DNA of 40,982 nt from Pseudomonas sp. 21. GTDB lineage: Bacteria; Pseudomonadota; Gammaproteobacteria; Pseudomonadales; Pseudomonadaceae. Where the stretch lies: NCBI RefSeq assembly GCF_000955805.1, contig NZ_JYOA01000013.1:111758-152739 (forward strand). The letters run 5' to 3'. This document shows, piece by piece, positions 18,786 to 28,030 of this stretch. Each line of letters starts with the position of its first letter. Position 1 is the stretch's first letter. The position numbers and the translations under genes are program-made. The notes below the pieces were generated by a model. It worked only from the letters and a program-made list of their open reading frames with translations. It was not told where the DNA came from and did not search any database.

Positions 18786-19305
18786 GCTGATTACCAGCGA
18801 CCGCGGCGCGCGCGCCGGCACGGCTGATGACCTCAGCCGCGCCTGGAACGTGCTCGGCGCGGTGATGGACCCGGAAGTGCCGGTGGTCAGCGTGGTCGAG
18901 CTGGGCATCGTGCGCGGGCTCGACTGGCAGGACGGGCACCTGCACGTGGTGGTCACCCCCACCTACTCCGGCTGCCCGGCCACCGAGGTCATCGAGCAGG
19001 ACATCCAGCACGCCCTGGAGCACGCCGGCTTCGCCGCGCCGCAACTGGAGCGCCGCCTGAGCCCGGCCTGGACCACCGACTGGATCAGCGACAGCGGCCG
19101 CCAGGCGCTGCGCGACTATGGCATCGCCCCGCCGGCCGGCAGCACCAGCAAGCGCAGCCTGCTTGGCGAGACCCCGGAAGTGCGCTGCCCGCAGTGCGGC
19201 AGCCTGCACACCGAGCAGCTCAGCCAGTTCGGCTCCACTGCCTGCAAGGCGCTGTACCGCTGCATCGACTGCCGCGAGCCATTCGACTACTTCAAGTGCA
19301 TCTGA
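18772..19305 (+). CDS. paaD: PaaD, MIP18/SufT-like maturation factor of the epoxidase
   Basis: A 177-residue protein. A DUF59/MIP18 domain (about 20-100, with the invariant DPEVPVVSVVELGIV and TPTYSGCPAT) is followed by a C-terminal zinc-ribbon-like tail with two cysteine pairs (CPQCGS and CIDC). PaaD is needed for epoxidase activity, probably for Fe-S insertion into PaaE, rather than being a catalytic subunit. The ATG at 18772 lies inside the paaC end, giving a 14-bp overlap; no better in-frame start is seen. Confidence 0.92.
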   Translation: MRPGELITSDRGARAGTADDLSRAWNVLGAVMDPEVPVVSVVELGIVRGLDWQDGHLHVVVTPTYSGCPATEVIEQDIQHALEHAGFAAPQLERRLSPAWTTDWISDSGRQALRDYGIAPPAGSTSKRSLLGETPEVRCPQCGSLHTEQLSQFGSTACKALYRCIDCREPFDYFKCI

Positions 19306-19330
19306 GCGGCGCCGCCGCCGGAGAAGAACA

Positions 19331-20407
19331 ATGAGCAAGTTCCATAGCCTGAAAATCAAGGAAGTGCGCGCCGAAACCCGCGACGCCGTGTCCATCGCCT
19401 TCGACGTCCCGGCAGACCTGGCCGACAGCTTCCGCTTTCAGCACGGCCAGCACCTGGTCATGCGCACCCAGCTCGACGGCGAGGAAGTGCGCCGCTCCTA
19501 CTCCATCTGCAGCGGCGTCAACGACGGTGAGCTGCGCGTGGCGATCAAGCGCGTGCCGGGCGGGCGTTTCTCCGCCTACGCCAACGAGACGCTGAAGGTC
19601 GGCGCCAGCCTGGAAGTCATGCCGCCGGCCGGCCACTTCAATGTCGAACTGGACCCGGCGCGCCACGGCAACTACCTGGCGGTCGCCGCCGGCAGCGGCA
19701 TCACGCCGATCCTGTCGATCGTCAAGACCACCCTGGAAACCGAGCCGCACAGCCGCGTCACCCTGCTCTACGGCAACCGCTCCAGCAACGCCGCGATGTT
19801 CCGCGAGCAGCTCGAAGACCTGAAGAACCGCTACCTGCAGCGCCTGAACCTGATCTTCGTGTTCAGCCGCGAGCAGCAGGATGTCGACCTCTACAACGGC
19901 CGCATCGACGCCGACAAGTGCGGCCAGCTGTTCAGCCGCTGGCTCGACGTGAAGAGCCTGGACGCCGCCTTCATCTGCGGCCCGCAGGCGATGACCGAGA
20001 CCGTGCGCGACCAGCTCAAGGGCAACGGCATGCCAGCCGAACGCATCCACTTCGAACTGTTCGCCGCCGCCGGCAGCGAGAGCAAGCGCGAAGCACGCCA
20101 GGCTGCCGCCGCCATCGACAGCGCGAAGAGCCAGATCACCGTGATCAGCGATGGCCGCGAGCTGTCCTTCGAGCTGGCCCGCAACAGCGTCAGCGTGCTC
20201 GACGCCGGCAACGAGCACGGCGCCGAACTGCCCTACTCCTGCAAGGCCGGCGTGTGCTCGACCTGCAAGTGCAAGGTGGTATCCGGCGAGGTGGAGATGG
20301 ACAGCAACTTCGCCCTGGAAGACTACGAAGTGGCAGCGGGCTACGTGCTGAGCTGCCAGGCGTATCCGATCAGCGACAAGGTGGTCCTCGATTTCGACCA
20401 GCTCTGA
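19331..20407 (+). CDS. paaE: Phenylacetyl-CoA epoxidase reductase subunit E
   Basis: A 358-residue reductase that passes electrons from NADPH to the PaaA di-iron site. A ferredoxin-reductase FAD domain (RRSYSIC at 54-60) and a nucleotide domain (AGSGITPILS) are followed by a C-terminal plant-type 2Fe-2S domain with cluster cysteines Cys304, Cys309, Cys312 and Cys342. AGAAGAAC precedes the ATG at 19331. It is the last gene of the paaABCDE block. Confidence 0.96.
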   Translation: MSKFHSLKIKEVRAETRDAVSIAFDVPADLADSFRFQHGQHLVMRTQLDGEEVRRSYSICSGVNDGELRVAIKRVPGGRFSAYANETLKVGASLEVMPPAGHFNVELDPARHGNYLAVAAGSGITPILSIVKTTLETEPHSRVTLLYGNRSSNAAMFREQLEDLKNRYLQRLNLIFVFSREQQDVDLYNGRIDADKCGQLFSRWLDVKSLDAAFICGPQAMTETVRDQLKGNGMPAERIHFELFAAAGSESKREARQAAAAIDSAKSQITVISDGRELSFELARNSVSVLDAGNEHGAELPYSCKAGVCSTCKCKVVSGEVEMDSNFALEDYEVAAGYVLSCQAYPISDKVVLDFDQL

Positions 20408-20418
20408 TCCAGATCTTT

Positions 20419-20537
20419 GTAGGAGCGAGCTTGCTCGCGAACCGATCGACGCCAGCGTGGCGGCGACATCGATCGCGGACGGAGTCCGCTCCTACGCGGG
20501 GATCGGCCTTGGGTAGGAGCGGACTCCGTCCGCGATC
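20419..20537. repeat. Mosaic of two REP-like repeat families
   Basis: A lone TAGGAGCGAGCTTGCTCGCGAA unit (20420-20441) is followed by a perfect 25-bp inverted repeat of another family: GATCGCGGACGGAGTCCGC... (20471-20495) and its complement (20513-20537), 17 bp apart. The 307-bp gap between paaE and paaZ (20408-20714) holds this element and no gene. Confidence 0.8.
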
Positions 20538-20714
20538 GGCCACGCCCCACGAAGAGTCGTTCACGTTCCACCGCCAGCGGCCCACAAGGCCCCTGGCGGA
20601 CCTAATCCGGCGGCCTCGTACCGCCAATGAAGAATGCGCCGCCGACGCCCATCCGGCGCGGCGGTCACCGGCAGCAGCCGGTCCCCTTGCGTAGCGATCC
20701 GGAGGACAACAACC

Positions 20715-22766
20715 ATGGCCCAAGAGCCTATCCTGCAAAGTTTCATCGGCGGCCGCTGGGTCGGCCAGCACGGCGCCCAGGCGCTGCGTAGCGCGCTCAA
20801 TGGCCAGGCCGTGGCGCGCACTCACGAGGAGGCGCTGGACTTCGCCGAAGCCGTCGCCCATGCCCGCGAGCAGGGCCTCAAGGAACTGATGTCCATGGAC
20901 TTCCAGCAGCGCGCCCAGCGCCTGAAAGCCCTGGCGCTGTACCTGACCGAGCGCAAGGAACAGCTCTACGAGATTTCCCGCCACAGCGGCGCCACCCGCG
21001 CCGACAGCTGGATCGACATCGAAGGCGGCGCCGGCACCCTGTTCGCCTACGCCGGCGTCGGCGGTCGCGAGCTGCCCTCGGGCAACGTCGTCCACGAAGG
21101 CCCGGCCATGCCGCTGGGCAAGACCGGCAAGTTCGCCGGCAGCCACATCCTGGTGCCGCGCGGCGGCATCGCCGTGCACATCAACGCCTTCAACTTCCCC
21201 ATCTGGGGGATGCTGGAGAAGTTCGCGCCGAGTTTCCTCGCCGGCATGCCGTGCATCGTCAAACCGGCCACCGCCACCAGCTACATCGCCGAAGCCGCCG
21301 TGCGCGTGATGCATGAGTCCGGACTGCTCCCGGCCGGCAGCCTGCAGCTGATCATCGGCGGCACCGGCGACCTGCTGGACCGCCTGCAGGGCCAGGACGT
21401 GGTGACCTTCACCGGCTCCGCCGACACCGCCGCCAAGCTGCGCGTAAACCCCAACCTGATCCGCAACTCGGTGCCGTTCAACGCCGAGGCCGACTCGCTG
21501 AACTGCGCCATCCTCGCCCCGGATGTCACCCCGGACGATGAAGAGTTCGACCTCTTCGTCAAGGAAGTGGCCCGCGAGATGACCGTCAAGGCCGGGCAGA
21601 AATGCACCGCCATCCGTCGCGCCATCGTCCCGGCCAAGCACATCGACGCTGTGGCCGAACGCCTGCGTGACCGCCTGGCCAAGGTGGTGGTCGGTGACCC
21701 GTCGGTGGAAGGCGTGAAGATGGGCGCCCTGGCCTCCCATGCCCAGCAGTCCGACGTCGCCGAGCGCGTGGAAGCCCTGCTGAAAACCAGCGAACTGGTC
21801 TTCGGCGCGAAGGACGGCTTCGCCCCGCGCGGCGACGGCGTGACCGAAGGCGCGTTCTTCGCCCCGACCCTGCTGCGCAGCCGTGATCCGCACGCCGAAG
21901 GCGGCGCCCACGACATCGAGGCGTTCGGTCCGGTGACCACCCTGATGGCCTACGACGACATCGACGAAGCCGTCGCCCTCGCCGCCCGCGGCAAGGGCAG
22001 CCTGGTGGCGAGCCTGATCACCCGTGATCCGCAGGTCGCCGCGAAAGTCGTCCCGGTGATGGGCGCGCTGCACGGCCGCCTGCACATCCTCGACCGCGAG
22101 TCCGCCGCCGAATCCACCGGCCACGGTTCTCCGCTGCCGGTGCTCAAGCATGGCGGCCCGGGTCGCGCCGGCGGTGGTGAAGAACTGGGCGGCCTGCGCG
22201 CGGTGAAGCACTACCTGCAGCGCACTGCGGTACAGGGCTCGCCGACCATGCTGATGGCCGTCACCGGCGAATACGTGCGCGGCGCCCAGGTCTACGAGAC
22301 CGAGGTGCACCCGTTCCGCCGCCACTTCGACGACCTGAAGATCGGCGAATCGCTGCTGACCCACCGCCGTACCGTCACCGAGGCGGACCTGGTCAACTTC
22401 GGCTGCCTGTCGGGCGACCACTTCTACATGCACTTCGACGAGCTGGCGGCCAAGGATTCGCAGTTCGGCAAGCGCATCGCCCACGGCTACTTCGTGCTCT
22501 CCGCGGCGGCCGGCCTGTTCGTCTCGCCCGGCGTCGGCCCGGTGCTGGCCAACTACGGCCTGGACACCCTGCGCTTCATCAACCCGGTGGGCATCGGCGA
22601 CACCATCCAGGCGCGCCTGACCTGCAAGCGCAAGATCGACCAGGGCAAGAAGAGCCCCAAGGGCGAGCCGCAGGGCGTGGTGGCCTGGGACGTGGAAGTG
22701 ACCAACCAGCTCGGCGAACTGGTGGCCAGCTACGACATCCTCACCCTGGTACTCAAGCGAGCGTGA
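20715..22766 (+). CDS. paaZ: Oxepin-CoA hydrolase / 3-oxo-5,6-dehydrosuberyl-CoA semialdehyde dehydrogenase
   Basis: A 683-residue bifunctional fusion that opens the oxepin-CoA ring and oxidises the resulting aldehyde with NADP. The N-terminal ALDH domain carries Glu258 and Cys297 ([12 protein letters not shown]), each two residues off E. coli Glu256 and Cys295. The C-terminal R-specific hydratase (MaoC-like) domain carries the GDHFYMHFD motif with its catalytic Asp-His and begins near residue 540. Also named paaN in pseudomonads. It is separated from paaE by a repeat, so it may have its own promoter; the nearest Shine-Dalgarno is GGAGGAC, 7 nt before the ATG. Confidence 0.96.
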   Translation: MAQEPILQSFIGGRWVGQHGAQALRSALNGQAVARTHEEALDFAEAVAHAREQGLKELMSMDFQQRAQRLKALALYLTERKEQLYEISRHSGATRADSWIDIEGGAGTLFAYAGVGGRELPSGNVVHEGPAMPLGKTGKFAGSHILVPRGGIAVHINAFNFPIWGMLEKFAPSFLAGMPCIVKPATATSYIAEAAVRVMHESGLLPAGSLQLIIGGTGDLLDRLQGQDVVTFTGSADTAAKLRVNPNLIRNSVPFNAEADSLNCAILAPDVTPDDEEFDLFVKEVAREMTVKAGQKCTAIRRAIVPAKHIDAVAERLRDRLAKVVVGDPSVEGVKMGALASHAQQSDVAERVEALLKTSELVFGAKDGFAPRGDGVTEGAFFAPTLLRSRDPHAEGGAHDIEAFGPVTTLMAYDDIDEAVALAARGKGSLVASLITRDPQVAAKVVPVMGALHGRLHILDRESAAESTGHGSPLPVLKHGGPGRAGGGEELGGLRAVKHYLQRTAVQGSPTMLMAVTGEYVRGAQVYETEVHPFRRHFDDLKIGESLLTHRRTVTEADLVNFGCLSGDHFYMHFDELAAKDSQFGKRIAHGYFVLSAAAGLFVSPGVGPVLANYGLDTLRFINPVGIGDTIQARLTCKRKIDQGKKSPKGEPQGVVAWDVEVTNQLGELVASYDILTLVLKRA

Positions 22767-22807
22767 TGCGGGAACCGTTGCACCAGCCCGGCGCAACGGC
22801 AGATCGC

Positions 22808-22834
22808 CAGGGGATGGGCCACGCCCATCCCCTG
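22808..22834. terminator. Perfect 12-bp hairpin between convergent genes
   Basis: CAGGGGATGGGC (22808-22819), loop CAC, then GCCCATCCCCTG (22823-22834). It lies between paaZ and a convergent gene that ends at 22839. There is no T-run on either strand, so it is a strong mRNA 3' structure rather than a textbook intrinsic terminator. Confidence 0.6.
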
Positions 22835-22838
22835 CTGC

Positions 22839-23279
22839 TCAATACAGTCCGGTGGCGCTCCCCGGCTCGAAGACCGGAGTCTCATTGGCCTGGATCATGT
22901 TGTAGCTCAGCATGAACGTCACGCCGCCCTCGCTGCCCAGCGCCTGGCTGACCCAGCCGATCGGGTTGTTGAACAGCGAATCATCCGGGTTGAGCACGCC
23001 GATGGCCGCCGTTTCGGGGTCCTCGTCCCAGGTGACGTCGCCCCAGTGCCAGCCCAGCCCCCGCACGAACTGCCGCCCCAGCAGCGCGCCGAGGGCGAAC
23101 ACCGCGTCATCGTCCACCTCGCGCTGTTGCGCCTTTGCATCTCGCACATACTGGGTAATCGCCGCGACCACCTCATGGGGAGGCAACTCGGGCGCCAGCT
23201 GAAGCAGCACCCTTCCTTGCTGTTGCAGGTCTTCCAGTTGCTGTTCCAGCTCCACCGACAGCGGAATGATTTCAGCCAT
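22839..23279 (-). CDS. Hypothetical protein, 146 residues
   Basis: Unrecognised soluble protein. The first 50 residues are helical and Gln/Glu-rich (VELEQQLEDLQQQGRVLLQL). A central segment GALLGRQFVRGLGWHWGDVTWDE and a later LFNNPIGWVSQAL suggest a small alpha+beta domain; there is a faint likeness to DUF3806, which I do not assert. No signal peptide or membrane segment is seen. The ATG at 23279 has AAGGAAG upstream. It is convergent with paaZ and shares a strand with the LysR gene 95 bp upstream. Confidence 0.7.
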   Translation of the reverse strand: MAEIIPLSVELEQQLEDLQQQGRVLLQLAPELPPHEVVAAITQYVRDAKAQQREVDDDAVFALGALLGRQFVRGLGWHWGDVTWDEDPETAAIGVLNPDDSLFNNPIGWVSQALGSEGGVTFMLSYNMIQANETPVFEPGSATGLY

Positions 23280-23374
23280 GCTTCCTTCTCCTCAAACGGT
23301 TCCCGCGCGTTCCTGGCGGGCCCCTTGCTGTTGAAACTGTCACTCTGCCGCACGGGCCGACCGGCCGGCGCCGC

Positions 23375-24271
23375 TTACTTTGTGCGGCCCATCAGGACGT
23401 CCTGACTGCCTTCGGCCTTTTCCCGCAGGAAATCCCAGGTGGTGCGCATCCGCGCGATGTCCTTCAGCTCGGTCGGCATCAGCATCCAGAAGGTCCGTAC
23501 GAACTCGATTTCCCCCGCCAGCACCGGCTGCAGCGACGGGTCCTCGGCTGCGGCGAACGCCGGCAGGATCGCCAGCCCGGCGCCCTCCGCCACCGCGCGC
23601 TGCTGGGCGAGGATGCTGGTGCAGCGCAGCGCCATGTGCAGCGGCCGGCCGATCTCGTCGAGGTACTGCAGCTCCTTGCTGTAGAGCAGGTCGTCGACGT
23701 AGCCGACCAGAGCGTGCTCGCGCAGGTCGTCCCGATTGCGGATCGGCCCACGCTCGGCGAGGTAGCCCTTCGAGGCGTAGAGGCGCAGCACGTAGTCGGT
23801 CAGCCGGGTAATGATGTAAGGCCCGCGGCCGGGGCGCTCCAGGGTGATGACGATGTCCGCCTCGTGGCGCGACAGCTGCAGCGCGCGCGGCACTGCCAGC
23901 AGGTCCACGCCCAGGTGCGGGTGACGCTGGTTCAGCTCCACCAATTGCGAGGTGAGCAGCGTCGAGCCGTAACCCTCGGTGGCGCCGATGCGCACCTTGC
24001 CGGAGAGATTGTCCTCGGCGCCGGCCAGGCGTTTCTCGATCACCTTGCACGCGCTTTCCATGGCCTCGGCCTGGGGCAACAGCCCGTGGCCGGCCTCGGT
24101 CAGCCGATAGCCGGCAGGCTCGCGCACCAGCAGCTGGGCGCCGATGCTCTTCTCCAGAGCCTGCAGACGACGGGCGACCGTGGTGTGGTCCACGCCCAGG
24201 CGCCGGGCGGCGACGGTCAGCTTGCCGGCACGGGATAGCTCGAGGAAAAACCGCAGGTTGTCCCAGTCCAT
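23375..24271 (-). CDS. LysR-family regulator, likely of mmsAB
   Basis: A 298-residue LysR-type regulator. The N-terminal winged HTH (residues 1-60; LTVAARRLGVDHTTVARRLQALEKSIG) is followed by a substrate-binding domain from about 90. The start is set at MDWDNLRFF, the canonical LysR beginning; a longer frame to 24313 would add an atypical tail. It is divergent from mmsA, whose promoter region contains the dyad GTGCAA-N15-TTGCAC. P. aeruginosa uses an AraC regulator (MmsR) at this place; P. putida has a LysR gene, as I recall. Target and ligand are inferred. Confidence 0.85.
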   Translation of the reverse strand: MDWDNLRFFLELSRAGKLTVAARRLGVDHTTVARRLQALEKSIGAQLLVREPAGYRLTEAGHGLLPQAEAMESACKVIEKRLAGAEDNLSGKVRIGATEGYGSTLLTSQLVELNQRHPHLGVDLLAVPRALQLSRHEADIVITLERPGRGPYIITRLTDYVLRLYASKGYLAERGPIRNRDDLREHALVGYVDDLLYSKELQYLDEIGRPLHMALRCTSILAQQRAVAEGAGLAILPAFAAAEDPSLQPVLAGEIEFVRTFWMLMPTELKDIARMRTTWDFLREKAEGSQDVLMGRTK

Positions 24272-24294
24272 ATCAGCCTCAGCGCGGGTGGTGT

Positions 24295-24360
24295 GTGCAA
24301 AAACGCAGAGCATACTTGCACATCACCTCATTGAGCACATCAAAAATGCACTGCTAGGAT
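24295..24360 (+). promoter_or_regulatory. mmsA promoter with candidate LysR site
   Basis: The dyad GTGCAA (24295-24300) N15 TTGCAC (24316-24321) lies just upstream of a possible sigma-70 promoter, -35 TTGAGC (24331-24336) and -10 TAGGAT (24355-24360) with an 18-bp spacer. The arrangement suits LysR activation of mmsA. Confidence 0.5.
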
Positions 24361-24402
24361 CGTTCCAGACAACAAGAAAGCCTTCAGGCTGGGAGAACCC
24401 CG

Positions 24403-25911
24403 ATGACTGCAACTGCCGTCCCGACCGTCAAACTCTTCCTCGACGGCAAGCCCGTCGAGTCCGCCACCACCCAATGGCGCGACGTGATCAACCCCGCCAC
24501 CCAGGAAGTCCTTGCCCGCGTGCCCTTCGCCACGGCCGAGGAAGTCGAGCGCGCCGTAGCCAGCGCCAAGGCGGCGTTCAAGACCTGGAAGAAGACGCCC
24601 ATCGGCGCCCGCGCGCGCATCTTCCTCAAGTACCAGCAACTGATCCGCGAGAACATGAAGGAGCTGGCGGCGATCCTCACCGCCGAACAGGGCAAGACCC
24701 TGCCCGACGCCGAAGGCGACGTGTTCCGTGGCCTGGAAGTGGTCGAGCACGCCTCCGCCATCGGCAACCTGCAGCTGGGCGAGCTGGCCAACAACGTGGC
24801 CGGCGGCGTGGATACCTTCACCATCCTGCAGCCCATCGGCGTGTGCGCCGGCATCACCCCCTTCAACTTCCCGGCGATGATCCCGCTGTGGATGTTCCCG
24901 ATGGCCATCGCCACCGGCAATACCTTCGTCCTCAAGCCCTCCGAGCAGGACCCGATGGTGACCATGCGCCTGGTCGAACTGGCCCATGAAGCCGGCGTGC
25001 CGCCGGGCGTCCTCAACGTCATCCATGGCGGCCCGGATGTGGTGAACGCTATCTGCGACCACCCGGACATCAAGGCGGTCTCCTTCGTCGGCTCGACCCG
25101 TGTCGGCACCCACGTCTACAACCGCGCATCCCTGGCCGGCAAGCGCGTGCAGTGCATGATGGGCGCGAAGAACCACGCCATCGTGCTACCCGACGCCAAC
25201 AAGGAGCAGACCCTCAACGCCATTGCCGGTGCGGCCTTCGGCGCCGCCGGGCAACGCTGCATGGCGCTGTCAGTGGCAATCCTGGTAGGCGAAGCCCACG
25301 AGTGGATTCCCGACCTGGTGGCCAAGGCCAGGACCCTGAAAGTGAGTGGCGGCACCGAGGCCAACACCGACGTCGGCCCGCTGGTTTCCTGCGCGGCGCT
25401 GGACCGCGTCAGCGGCCTGATCGAACGCGGCACCCAGGAAGGCGCCAAGCTGGAACTGGACGGCCGCAACCCGCAGGTAGCCGGCTACGCCAAGGGCAAT
25501 TTCGTCGGCCCGACAGTGTTCTCCGGCGTCACCCCGCAGATGACCATCTACCGCGAGGAAATCTTCGGCCCGGTGCTCTGCGTGGTGTCGGTGAAGACCT
25601 TCGACGAGGCCATCGAGCTGATCAACGCCAACCCCAACGGCAACGGCACCGCGCTGTTCACCCGCTCCGGCGCCGCCGCACGGCACTTCAAGGAAGAGAT
25701 CGATGTCGGCCAGGTCGGCATCAACGTACCGATCCCGGTGCCAGTGCCGCTGTTCTCCTTCACCGGCTCGCGCGGTTCCAAGCTGGGCGACCTGGGCCCG
25801 TACGGCAAGCAGGTGGTGCAGTTCTACACCCAGACCAAGACCGTCACCGAACGCTGGTTCGACGAGAACGAGGTCGGCGGCGCGGTGAACACCACCATCA
25901 ACCTCAAGTGA
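24403..25911 (+). CDS. mmsA: Methylmalonate-semialdehyde dehydrogenase (CoA-acylating)
   Basis: A 502-residue enzyme that converts methylmalonate semialdehyde plus CoA and NAD to propionyl-CoA and CO2 in valine (and myo-inositol) breakdown. It has an ALDH fold with catalytic Cys286 in GQRCMALS. The segment normally ELGGKN reads MMGAKNH, so the usual general-base Glu is missing, a hallmark of CoA-acylating members. Further signatures are [13 protein letters not shown] and FSFTGSRGS. It is first in an operon with mmsB. Confidence 0.95.
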   Translation: MTATAVPTVKLFLDGKPVESATTQWRDVINPATQEVLARVPFATAEEVERAVASAKAAFKTWKKTPIGARARIFLKYQQLIRENMKELAAILTAEQGKTLPDAEGDVFRGLEVVEHASAIGNLQLGELANNVAGGVDTFTILQPIGVCAGITPFNFPAMIPLWMFPMAIATGNTFVLKPSEQDPMVTMRLVELAHEAGVPPGVLNVIHGGPDVVNAICDHPDIKAVSFVGSTRVGTHVYNRASLAGKRVQCMMGAKNHAIVLPDANKEQTLNAIAGAAFGAAGQRCMALSVAILVGEAHEWIPDLVAKARTLKVSGGTEANTDVGPLVSCAALDRVSGLIERGTQEGAKLELDGRNPQVAGYAKGNFVGPTVFSGVTPQMTIYREEIFGPVLCVVSVKTFDEAIELINANPNGNGTALFTRSGAAARHFKEEIDVGQVGINVPIPVPVPLFSFTGSRGSKLGDLGPYGKQVVQFYTQTKTVTERWFDENEVGGAVNTTINLK

Positions 25912-25926
25912 TCACTTAAAAAAGCC

Positions 25927-26003
25927 TGCCCGCCCGCTCGCCCCGAGCCGACCCGGACTTCAGCAAGGATGCTGGTCCGGACCCGGCACCACGCGGGCGG
26001 GCA
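25927..26003 (+). promoter_or_regulatory. Large nested hairpin in the mmsA-mmsB spacer
   Basis: The outer perfect pair TGCCCGCCCGC (25927-25937) and GCGGGCGGGCA (25993-26003) encloses an inner hairpin CCGGAC-TT-CAGCA-AGGA-TGCTG-GTCCGG (25953-25980). It fills half of the 148-nt spacer. There is no T-run, so it is more likely an mRNA processing, stability or attenuation element than a full terminator. Confidence 0.6.
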
Positions 26004-26059
26004 CCTCCATTCGCGCCTGATCGACCGGGCGCCCCGAACAAGAAGAAGAGGATCACCCC

Positions 26060-26935
26060 ATGCGCATCGGCTTCATCGGACTCGGCAACATGGGCGGCCC
26101 CATGGCCGCCAACCTGCTCAAGGCCGGCTTCGACCTGAGCGTCTTCGATCTCTCCGCTGCGGCCGTGGAAGCGGCCGTCGCCCTTGGCGCCCGCGCCCTG
26201 GCATCCCCCGCCGAAGTGGCGCGCGACGATGTCGAGGCGATCATCACCATGCTGCCCGCCGCCGCCCACGTGAAGCAGGTCTTCCTCGGTGACGACGGCC
26301 TGCTGGCCAACGTGCAACCCGGCGTGCTGCTGATCGACTCGTCCACCATCGACCCGCTGAATGCCCGTGAGGTCAGCGCGGCTGCCCTGGCGCACGGCAA
26401 CCCGATGCTCGATGCGCCGGTTTCCGGCGGCACCGCTGGCGCCGCGGCCGGTACTCTGACCTTCATGGTCGGCGGCGAGCAGGCCGACTTCGACCGGGCC
26501 CGCCCGGTACTGGCCGCCATGGGCAAGAACATCGTGCACTGCGGCGGCGCCGGCAACGGCCAGGTGGCCAAGGTGGCGAACAACCTGCTGCTGGGCATCT
26601 CCATGATCGGCGTGGCGGAAGCCATGTCCCTGGGCGTGAAGCTGGGCATGGATGCGGAAGTGCTGGCCGGCATCATCAACACCTCCAGCGGCCGCTGCTG
26701 GAGCTCGGAAGTGAACAACCCGCTCACCGGCGCACCGGCGGCGCGCGGCTACACTGGCGGCTTCGGCACCGACCTGATGCTCAAGGACCTGGGCCTGGCC
26801 AGCGAAGCCGCGCGGCAGATTCGCCAGCCGGTGCTGCTTGGCGCATTGGCCCAGCAGTTGTTCCAGACCTTCAGCAACCAGGGCAACGGCCAACTGGACT
26901 TCTCGGCGATCGTGAAGCTGTACCAGCAAGGCTAG
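26060..26935 (+). CDS. mmsB: 3-hydroxyisobutyrate dehydrogenase
   Basis: A 291-residue NAD-dependent enzyme that makes methylmalonate semialdehyde from 3-hydroxyisobutyrate, the substrate step before MmsA. The N-terminal Rossmann motif GFIGLGNMGGPMAANLLKAG is at residues 4-23, the beta-hydroxyacid signature DAPVSGGTAGAAAG at 118-131 and catalytic Lys171 in AKVANNLLLG. AGAGG lies before the ATG at 26060. It follows mmsA after a 148-nt structured spacer. Confidence 0.95.
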   Translation: MRIGFIGLGNMGGPMAANLLKAGFDLSVFDLSAAAVEAAVALGARALASPAEVARDDVEAIITMLPAAAHVKQVFLGDDGLLANVQPGVLLIDSSTIDPLNAREVSAAALAHGNPMLDAPVSGGTAGAAAGTLTFMVGGEQADFDRARPVLAAMGKNIVHCGGAGNGQVAKVANNLLLGISMIGVAEAMSLGVKLGMDAEVLAGIINTSSGRCWSSEVNNPLTGAPAARGYTGGFGTDLMLKDLGLASEAARQIRQPVLLGALAQQLFQTFSNQGNGQLDFSAIVKLYQQG

Positions 26936-26944
26936 GCCCTGCTT

Positions 26945-27013
26945 CTGTAGGAGCGAGCCTGCTCGCGAACCGCTTCGCGACGGGGCCGGTTCGCGAGCAA
27001 GCCCGCTCCTGCA
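26945..27013. repeat. REP/REPIN-type element
   Basis: Head-to-head pair of the TAGGAGCGAGC(C/T)TGCTCGCGAA family starting 10 bp after the mmsB stop. Base changes in the arms (GAGCCTGCTC, GAGCAAGCCC) differ from the other copies. Confidence 0.75.
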
Positions 27014-27091
27014 AAGGTCCCCCTCCGCGACACATCGCCCAAGCCTTCATCTCGGCTATCATGCGCGCTCCGCCCCACCGGATGCCGCCGC

Positions 27092-28009
27092 ATGATCCTC
27101 CGCCCGCAAACCCCGACACTCTGGGTCCTGCTGTTCTCCCTCAAGGGATCGATCATCCCGGCCATCTGGCGCAAGGTGCTCTACACGGTGCTGCTCAGCT
27201 CGCTGGTGGTGGCCACCCACGGCACGCTCTACCACTACAAGGTGATCATCACCTCCACGCCGTTCACCCTCTGGGGCCTGACGCTGGCGATCTTCCTCGG
27301 CTTCCGCAACAACGTCGCCTACCAGCGTTTCTGGGAAGCACGCACGCTCTGGGGCGAACTGCTGATCGTGACCCGCAACCTGGCGCGGCAGACCCGCTCG
27401 CTACTGCCGGAACTGGACAGCGATGGCCGTCGCCAGTTGGGCAACCAGCTGATCGCCTTCACCTATGCCCTGCGCGACCAGCTGCGCGGCACCCCGCAAA
27501 GCGAAGACGTGCGCCGGCTGCTCGGTGAAGAGGCCGCCCTCCTGGCCGCCAGCCGCAGCCCGACAAACGTCCTGCTCGCCAGCCTCGGCCAGCGCTTTGC
27601 CGACCGCGGGCGCACCAGCGGCGCCGGCGATATCACCCTGGCCGCCATCGACCAGCAGATGACCCGCCTGTCGTACGTGCTGGGCGGCTGCGAGCGCATC
27701 CGCAACACACCGATTCCCTACCCCTACATCCTGATGCTGCATCGCATCGTGCACGTCTACTGCTTCCTGCTGCCCTTCTGCCTGGTCGACAGCATCGGCT
27801 GGTTCACCCCGCTGGCGGTATGCGTGCTGGCCTACACCTTCTTCGGCCTGGACGCCCTGGGCGACCAGATTGCCGACCCGTTCGACACCCAACCCAACGA
27901 CCTGCCGCTGGACGCCATGAGCCGCAACATTGAAATCGCCGTACTGGAAATACTCGGCGAGACCGACCTGCCCGAACCGCTGAGGCCGGTGGACGGCCTG
28001 CTGCTCTGA
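27092..28009 (+). CDS. Bestrophin-family membrane channel
   Basis: A 305-residue bestrophin homologue (UPF0187, YneE-like), predicted inner-membrane channel. Hydrophobic segments lie at about residues 28-48, 55-72 and 215-255. Family marks include FRNNVAYQRFWEARTLWGEL near residues 70-90 and FFGLDALGDQIADPFD near 252-267. Bacterial bestrophins such as KpBest pass cations, whereas animal ones pass anions; the ion here is not known. The 5' region is repeat-rich and the Shine-Dalgarno weak. The next gene follows 21 bp later in the same direction. Confidence 0.88.
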   Translation: MILRPQTPTLWVLLFSLKGSIIPAIWRKVLYTVLLSSLVVATHGTLYHYKVIITSTPFTLWGLTLAIFLGFRNNVAYQRFWEARTLWGELLIVTRNLARQTRSLLPELDSDGRRQLGNQLIAFTYALRDQLRGTPQSEDVRRLLGEEAALLAASRSPTNVLLASLGQRFADRGRTSGAGDITLAAIDQQMTRLSYVLGGCERIRNTPIPYPYILMLHRIVHVYCFLLPFCLVDSIGWFTPLAVCVLAYTFFGLDALGDQIADPFDTQPNDLPLDAMSRNIEIAVLEILGETDLPEPLRPVDGLLL

Positions 28010-28030
28010 TCCGCCCCTGAGGACCCCTGA

